From Aricia agestis (taxonomy: Eukaryota > Arthropoda > Insecta > Lepidoptera > Lycaenidae), in NCBI RefSeq assembly GCF_905147365.1, contig NC_056418.1, positions 15,995,262 to 16,059,261 on the forward strand: a stretch of 64,000 nt of DNA, given 5' to 3'. Below, one piece after another: positions 35,101 through 44,100 of the stretch (position 1 is its first letter; every line of letters begins with the position of its first letter). A program made the position numbers and the translations under genes. The notes under the pieces are model-generated. The model saw only the letters and a program-made list of their open reading frames with translations. It was not told where the DNA came from and did no database searches.

Positions 35101-38100
35101 CAGTCGTGGATCTGGAGTTATAAGTAATGGTGAAACTATGTACTAACAGAGATGCTGTTCATAGGAAGATTGCGGACCTACGTAATATTGGTTTGTTACA
35201 ATTAGTTACCGAAACTCTGTACGTAGTTTTTGCGTCTAAAAAAGTTTGGGACAAAATTGAAACTAAGAAAAACTGGTATTAATGTTTCCGGGAGATACTA
35301 AGTAGATCATATTGCACTGTCGCATATTTTTCTATAAGACCTAGCATCCCAGTTTAATCCTCCCTATAATATTACAAAGTCGATAAGACTAGACAACAAA
35401 AGAACAATACAATAGAAAAGATTATTTGTAATACGCCCTTAATATAATATTTTCAAGAAGAAACTGCATCTTCTATACACGTCAGAATTTCTTGAAAGAT
35501 GACCCATGACCATCCATTAGCTTATGCACTAAAACCTCTTACGTCTGGGTTCTATAAAGTGTGTACGTGCCAGGGTTACTGAGGCAGTCGGAGTGGAATA
35601 AAACTCCTGACATATCACCGAGCATGCAGCTGAAGTGACTGTAACGCTGCCAAGCTACTAAAGCTGTTCGAACCTATTAAGGTGACGCCTTGATAATTTG
35701 GCTGCAGCGATATCGATTTTTCTCAACGATGACTAAAGCCAGAGACCAGCCATACTCTATGCTAAAGCTAAGAAATTAGCATTGTCAGTATTCATCATGT
35801 TTTTGTCTTTGAATTACCAATAGCATACCATGATTGGTCAACTTTTATAACACAGAATAATTAATCAAAAATACCTCTATAATAACGGGAATTCTAATTT
35901 TGCCAACAGAGGAGAGTGATTTAAGCTTTCAAAATTTTTACATAGATTAGTTCAAGCATACACTATATTTGCCCATAGCTTATATGAAATATATTTATGG
36001 TTTTAAAATTACGCAACAAAAACCATTTTGTCGCTTACGCCCTTTCCATTTCTTGCTGTTCCATTTTTTGTTTTCTATGAGAGGCCGGCCCGGCCTCTTA
36101 TAGAAAATAAGCGATCTAAAACATATCCAAAACGATTTTTTTTACTTTAACGCGCTGTCACCTTAAAGCTGTTCCAACAAGAAAAAGTAAGTGGAAGTGA
36201 TATTACGTGCTTACTGCAAAGTGGAGTCGATATTGGAGAAAATATTATCTGAAATCTTTTAACATTTTACATTTCTGATGCACTTATCAGCCATAGTCCT
36301 TTGACTAAATGGTAAATGAAAACCTTGCTTGAGACTGCTTTTTCTCTCATTTTCAGTGGTAAGCTCACAAAACATAAGTTTCAATAATTTATAATCCCTT
36401 TTCATAAATTGTATCCAATGAATAATAGGCTTTCTTCTCTTGTCTGACACGTTGGAAAAGTCACTTCACGAACAAGGACACTTTTATACGTTGTGTAAAT
36501 ACTTTTGTTGGTAATGGGCTTATAGAACTGTAGCCAAAACACTGTTCTACGTAATAAAGGTCATGGATATACAGGGTGTAACAAAACTAAGTGATAATAC
36601 TTTGGGGTGTGCACTAAATCTATTTCTGTGGTGTGCACTGTGCATGTGTCCCTCATAGAGAGCTCGCTGTAATAGTAGCATCGCTGAAATAGCAAATTTC
36701 TTTTTGTGATTTGTATGGGCAAGCGCCACGAGCTTCCCCATAAAAAAGCGAAAAATTTTTTTGGTCTTTTTCCTACTTTCACAGTGAACTCTCTACTAGT
36801 GACTACTGACTAGTACTAATTATCCACAATAAAGTATTATCCCATAGTTTTTATACACCGTGTCTACAAACCTGTATGTAAGTATCATTGACTCTGGTAT
36901 GGTCGGCCACGGCCAGCACGGCGACGGCGGTGCTGCTCCTCAGCGTGCCCAGCGCCAGCGAGCACAGCGCCATGTACACCATCTGGATGTGCCGCACTCC
37001 CAGCTTGAAGCCTGGACAGAACACCTGTTTAGAGACCTCGGCTTTCCGCAGTAGCGGGGTGGGGGGGCGACGCTGGGTGACAGCCCAGGGTGCAGGATAG
37101 AAAAACCGGCTAAGTGCGTGTCGGGCCCCGCGCAATATAGGGTTCCGTAGTACAATCGTTTGATAATTTTTGTATGGTCAATGAATGTATATTTATTACG
37201 TCTTTTACACTACTAACAACATCTTCTCAGTTACGTTCAAAGTAATTTGAACCAAAAGCTATACTTCGCCGAAAATTTTTTTTTAGTTGATCGGCTATTG
37301 CTCGATAACTTATGAAGTCTTCTTAGCCGTGACAGTTTTCCTTTTAAATTCGTGCCTGAAGGCGCCGTTTGTTATATTTCTATGAATTGTTGCCGCATAT
37401 AATTTATAACGCCATCTGTTGTTGTGTTTGTGCACTGTTATGACATTGGACGAGGTCTTATCGATCCTATCCTAATAATCCTCTCTTTCCCTCGATATCC
37501 GCTACGCGAGTTTGGCGCCACTTGCGCCAATAGTGAAGTTCGTCGCAAAACGTGGCCGCAGGACTGAAAGAGTGAAGTCCTTCTGTTCCGCTTGAGCCGC
37601 GCTCCGCGCACCGCACCGCGCTTCGCTAAAAGCCGCGAATTTTCTATAACCGCTAAAAAAGGGGGCCCCCCTATACATGTGACGCTGAAAATCCGCTGTT
37701 CCCATCCAAGGTAAGATCTCTAATTTGTTATATTGGTGTATTCATGCAGCAGCAGATGTTATCTTGTGGTGTGGTAACGATTCATAGTTTATAAATTTTT
37801 AAACTTAATACAGTCCACTAAATTCGCATACAAACCATTTGGTCCTTCGAGCCGGATAATATTCTTAATTTGTGCGTTATTTACCGCGTTTTTTAGTTAA
37901 ATTTATCCGCAAACTCGCTTTTTCTCGTATAATTTGTGTAAAACAAAATGGCGACGACGCGAAGCCATGAGCACGCTGACGCTTCAGCAAAAATGGCAGG
38001 CGAACGGAACTTAAAACTCGCTGAAATTAAAGCCGCTGCGTATTTTCAACGTATGCAATCTGTTTTTGATTCGATTCCAATATCGACCGCGCCCACTAGA

Positions 38101-41100
38101 AGTTCGCAAGATTTTTTAACCAATTGCGTAACTATAGATAGTATCCGCGCCGAATTTATTTCCGCAATTAATAATAAAAATGAGTTAACTTTAATTCTTG
38201 ATCCTAACGCATCGCCTGATTTTCAGCAAATTTTCGCATTTGATGACTTGTATAATCGAGTCAAAATTGAAGTAGCCAACCGCTCCACCATAGAATCAAA
38301 AGAAAGCGTTGTAAAATCGAATTGTAATCATGATAACGACAATAATTCTAAAATTAGATTGCCGCGATTAGAATTACCTTCTTTTAACGGGGACATTCAA
38401 AATTGGTCTATTTTTTATGAAAATTTCCACAACATAATACATAGTAATAATACTTTATCCAACTCAGAGAAAATGCAATATTTGCTTGGTAGATTAACGG
38501 GGCACGCGCTCGACTTAAGTAAAGGAATTTTACCTACGGGCGACAATTATTCATTATTATGGTCCGCACTTTGTGACAAATATAACGATAAACGTTCACT
38601 TGCAGTGTCTTATTTTAACCAACTTCTTAAATTACCAGTAATAAATACCGCAACTCCGGCCGCTTTGGAGGGTTTTGTAGATAAATACTCGACGCTTGTG
38701 TCCGCTTTAAAACAAATCGATATAACAAATTTAGCTGAGTTCATGTTTGTTCACTTAGGATTGAGATCGTTAGATTTAGAAACTGTTAAGTGTTTTGAAA
38801 TGCATATTAGAGAAAACAAAGAATTCCCAACATCATCTGAATTAATTAAATTTATCAGAGACCAGTATCGCGTTCTAAGTCGCACCAATTTTAAGAATAT
38901 TGTAAAGTTTTCTAGCTCACAAAACAATAACAATACTAATTCTTACAAAACTCGCGCCGCGACACAGAATAAAACGTTTAAAACATTTGTCAACATTCAA
39001 AGTAGGTATGATTCACCGTCTCCATACGCATTTAATGAAACTAAATCATTAAAATGTAATTGTTGCAATTTTGATAAACACCAGTTGTATCAATGTCCTA
39101 AATTTATATCATTAAATCCCTTTGAACGTTATACGTACGCGAAAATTAATAAATTATGTTTTAATTGCCTTAGCCACCGTCATTCAATAGTAGATTGTAA
39201 TTCTATTAAACGTTGTCGTTTTTGTTCGCGTAATCATCACTCGCTTATACATTTTTCGGATTCTACAAAACAAGCTTTCGCTAATACAATGACTCACGCT
39301 GAAGGTCATAACAATAATTTAAATACTCCCGCAAAACCTAATCATAACCGCAATAATAAACATATCGCATTGTTTTCCCGCTCGCCCGCGGCCGCAGCTC
39401 GCTATAATAGTTCGCTTCCGCGCGCCAGCGCTGGTGCCTACTCGCACGCTCCCCGAATAGAAGCACGCAACTCTCCCTCTTATTCTCCCGCATATGAGAA
39501 TTCCGCTCCCCGCATAAATACATGCAACAACGCTCCCTCTTATTCTCCCGCATATGAGAATTCCGCTCCCCGCATAAATACATGCAACAACGCTCCCTCT
39601 TATTCTCCCGCATATGAGAATTCCCCTCCCCGTGTAAGTACACGCAGCAATTCTCTCTCTTTAGGGCTTCGCCCTCCCGCATACCCTCCCGCTCCCGCTT
39701 CTTATGAAGAACACGCTCCCCACGCATACGCACAAACCGCGCATGTTGCAGACGCACCCGCGCATTTCCCGCCCGCACGCACTTCTAAGTCAGAGGATGT
39801 GCAACAAATTAATTTCGCTTCCGCACGAAACAATCAAAATATTTCGCTTTGTGTTACGAATACGCACTCGGAGGTCATTGACCCTTCGCGTAACATTTAC
39901 GACCGCTTAAATTTACCGCTATTTTCCGCTCAAAACGCTCAAGTTTCAGGTTTAGGTGATGTTGCGAATAACCCCTGCGGGTTAACAAATTTAAAATTAA
40001 TTTCTCGCTTAAATGATAAGGTTCGGTTTGATTTACAGCCTTACGTGGTTGATAGAATTACTAGTGAATTGCCCTCATGTAAAGTTGACATTTCTTCGCT
40101 ATCTTATTTAAAGGATTTGCCGCTCGCAGATAATTATTATTACCAACCCGGTACGATTGATATGATACTCGGTTGTGAAGTATTCGCTCGCATATTGTTA
40201 CAACGTAAGTTTTCTCGCGGTTCAAACGAACCTATCGCTATAGAAACTACACTCGGTTTTTTGATTTTAGGCAAAGCTCAGACCGCGTCAACTGACGATC
40301 GCGCTCAAACTTTCTTTTGTAATTTTAATTGTACGTTTGAAAATTGTATTTCCCGTTTCTTTGATACGGAAGAATTACCTAGTGATAATTATTTAACTCC
40401 CGCTGAACAAGAATGTGAAAATATTTTCGAACAGACTACGTCGCGAGATAGTAATGGTAGGTACTCGGTCGCGCTACCATTTAAGGCTGACCCCGCGTCG
40501 CTAGGAGAGTCTAGGCATATCGCCGAGCGCCGCTTTTTATCTCTCGAACGCCGTTTGTCAGTAAATCCGCTAGTTAAACGTGAGTACGATAAAATAATAA
40601 ATGAGTATATAGAAAAGGGTTATATTACAATTGTAAATAACAACACGCTTAATTCGAATCAATATTATGTAATTCCGCATCACGCTGTAGTCAGAGGAGA
40701 TAAATTAACAACAAAAGTTCGAATGGTTTTAAATGCTAGTATGAAAACATCTTCAGGTATTTCGTTAAATGATATTTTACACACGGGAAGAAATTTACAA
40801 TCGGATTTGTTTCGAATTATTTTAAATTTCCGACTGTTTCCGGTCGCGGTAAGCGCTGATATTCGACAAATGTTTTTACAAGTGACAGTTAAAGAGTCCT
40901 TTCGACAATATCAAAGAATTTTGTATAGATTTAACTCGAATGAGCCTATTCAATTGTATCAGTTTAATAGAGTAACTTTTGGTATGACATGTAGTCCGTA
41001 CTTAGCCATGCTCGTAATACGTCAACTTATGAACGATGAACGTTCACGATTTCCTATTGCGGTTGCAGCCTTAGAAAAGGACGCAATATATACAGATGAT

Positions 41101-44100
41101 GTTGCCCTGAGTTTTAGAAATACCGCTGAAGCTATAACCGCGTCAAAACAGCTGATTGATTTGTTCGCCGCCGGCGGATTTGACTTAGTCAAATTCGCTA
41201 GTAATTCATCAAATTTTCTTGGTGCTATGCCTTCTGAGGCTAGAGTGACCGATTTAATTGATATAGGTTCAGACGGAAATCTTAAAATATTAGGCCTACA
41301 GTGGTCGCCCGCTTCAGATAATTTCTGTTTTCGCGTTACAGAGGATGACCGTAAGTGTACTAAACGTAACATCCTTTCATTTGTGGCTAGGATTTGGGAT
41401 TTGATGGGATTCGTAGCTCCTGTCACGCTTTTAGCAAAATTAATTATTAAATCGCTATGGGAAAGTCATATAGAATGGGATGACCCACCGCCCGCAAATA
41501 TAATTTCTTTATGGAACACTTTCGTAAATGAGTTGCCTTGTTTACAGCAAATTATAATTCCGCGATTTGTAGGTATTCAACCGCATGTAACTCTCACCAT
41601 TTTCGGTTGCGCCGACGCAAGCGAGCGCGCATACGGTGGAGTAGTTTATCTTCATGTTTATTGTAAAGAAACTCGCCGGTCTATGGTTAGCTTACTGTGT
41701 GCTAAGTCACGAGTAGCGCCGTCTAAAACAAAAATCACGCTCGCTAGATTAGAATTAAATGCCGCTTTAATGTTATCTAAATTAATAAGTACTGTTCAAG
41801 ATACATATCGCAGTCGTTGTAACGTACACAATACATTCGCTTTTTCTGATAGTATGGTCACGTTAGCATGGATTAATTCAACTCCCGCACGCTGGCAAAC
41901 TTATGTAGCAAACAGAGTGGCACATCTTCAAGAAAATGTAAACCCGCAAATTTTTTACCATATTAAAGGTACCGAGAACTCTGCTGACTGTCTGAGCAGA
42001 GGCTTGACTCCAAATCAGTTAGTCAGACATCCGTTATACTATAATGGCCCGCATTTTGCTCATTTACCTGTTACGGAATGGCCGCTTAAAAAATTCGATA
42101 CTAGCAGCTGTGTCGACCCGCCTGAAATTAAAATTAACGTATTAAATACTAATGTAGTTGAACGTGTATACCCGCCTTTATATGAGTTGGCTAGACGCGT
42201 TTCCTCATGGCCAAAACTTCTTCGCATAGTCATTCTAGTTTTTCGCTTTATAAAGAAGCTTCCTCGTAAATTTGAAATTCAACATTTAAATTATGCAGAA
42301 TTAGCAATTTTACGCGATGTACAAAGTGTTCATTTTTCCGAAGAATTTAAACTTAATTTGTCAAATAGTAATTTGCCTAAATCTTTCGCTAAATTAAACG
42401 CATATGTTGACGAAGGCCTGTTTCGTGTAGGCGGAAGGCTTGCGAACGCAAATCTCGATTACGATAGCAAACATCCAATATTATTGCCAGGAAAGGATCA
42501 TGTTGTTGATCTAATTATCGATTACGAACATAAGCGCAATCTACATACCGGACCTGGTCTTTTACTTTCAATAATGAGACAGAAATACTGGATTTTTGGT
42601 GCTCGTAACGTTATAAGAAGGCGACTTAGTAAATGTAACCTATGTTTTAAATCTAATCCGCGACCACAATTTCCGCTAATGGGCGATTTGCCTGCTTGTC
42701 GTGTTCGCGAATCTAAACCATATTCCCATTGTGGCACGGACTTTGCGGGACCTATTCAAATTATCCCTTATCGCAAGCGTGGAATACGCTCCTGTAAGGC
42801 ATATATCTGTTTGTTTATATGCTTAGTAACGCGCGCTATTCACATTGAACTTGTATCCGATTTATCAACGGCAACGTTTTTAAACGCTTTAAAACGGTTT
42901 TTGTCCCGCCGAGGACCAGTCAGTGTTATCTATTCTGACTGTGGTACTAACTTTATCGGTGCTAGATCTCATCTTAACGCTCTATATAATTTAATTAACT
43001 CACCGGAATACAATAAGGAATATTCCACAGTTTTAGTTGAAAACCGTATAAATTGGAAATTTAACCCGCCGCAATCGCCGCATCACGGTGGTATTTGGGA
43101 AAGTAATATAAAATGTATCAAATCACACTTAAATAAAATTATAGGCAATCAATTATTAACTTATGAAGAGATGTCAACCGTACTTACTCAGATTGAAGCT
43201 TTACTCAATTCGCGTCCGCTTTCATTACTCAGTTCGGATCCAAATGATCCGCAACCCTTAACTCCCGCTCATTTTTTAACTTTAACGCCGCTTAAATCAT
43301 TGCAACATACTGATTATAATAATGACCGCGAACACTTGCTACAAAAGTATCAGCTGATAGATAAAATTGTTCAATCCTTCTGGAATAGATGGAGAGTAGA
43401 ATACCTAAACACGTTACAGAGTAGACAAAAGTGGATACAGAAATCCAAGTCAATATGTACTGGTACAATTGTCTTGATTAATACAAATAATATTCCGCCA
43501 TTACAGTGGCCAATCGGTATTATCGTCAAGACTTATCCCGGCGCTGACGGAGTTGTACGTGTGGTAGATGTTAAAACAAAAACCGGTGTTTTTCGTCGCT
43601 CCGTTACTAAGCTTTGTCCATTACCTACCCAGTAAATGTAACATTTTCTCTATTCGTAGTCTATAAGTATTATTTAAGTTATTTTGTTAACTATTTCACT
43701 CGGGTGAACTCGCGTTAATTTAATTTGTTTCTCGTATAATAACCGCTTAATTATAACGCATTTAAACATTAGCTAATTTATATTTTGAAAGTGGATAAGA
43801 CTATCCCTTTCAAGGGGGGGAGGATGAAGGCGCCGTTTGTTATATTTCTATGAATTGTTGCCGCATATAATTTATAACGCCATCTGTTGTTGTGTTTGTG
43901 CACTGTTATGACATTGGACGAGGTCTTATCGATCCTATCCTAATAATCCTCTCTTTCCCTCGATATCCGCTACGCGAGTTTGGCGCCACTTGCGCCAATA
44001 GTGAAGTTCGTCGCAAAACGTGGCCGCAGGACTGAAAGAGTGAAGTCCTTCTGTTCCGCTTGAGCCGCGCTCCGCGCACCGCACCGCGCTTCGCTAAAAG

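Noticed and set aside
37502..37705. 67-residue minus-strand frame repeated at 43970-44173
   Set aside because: It lies in the LTRs and is identical because the LTRs are; no sign of a protein.
39338..39778. 146-residue minus-strand frame over the gag repeats
   Set aside because: Shadow of the Gag-Pol frame created by the 60-bp tandem repeats.
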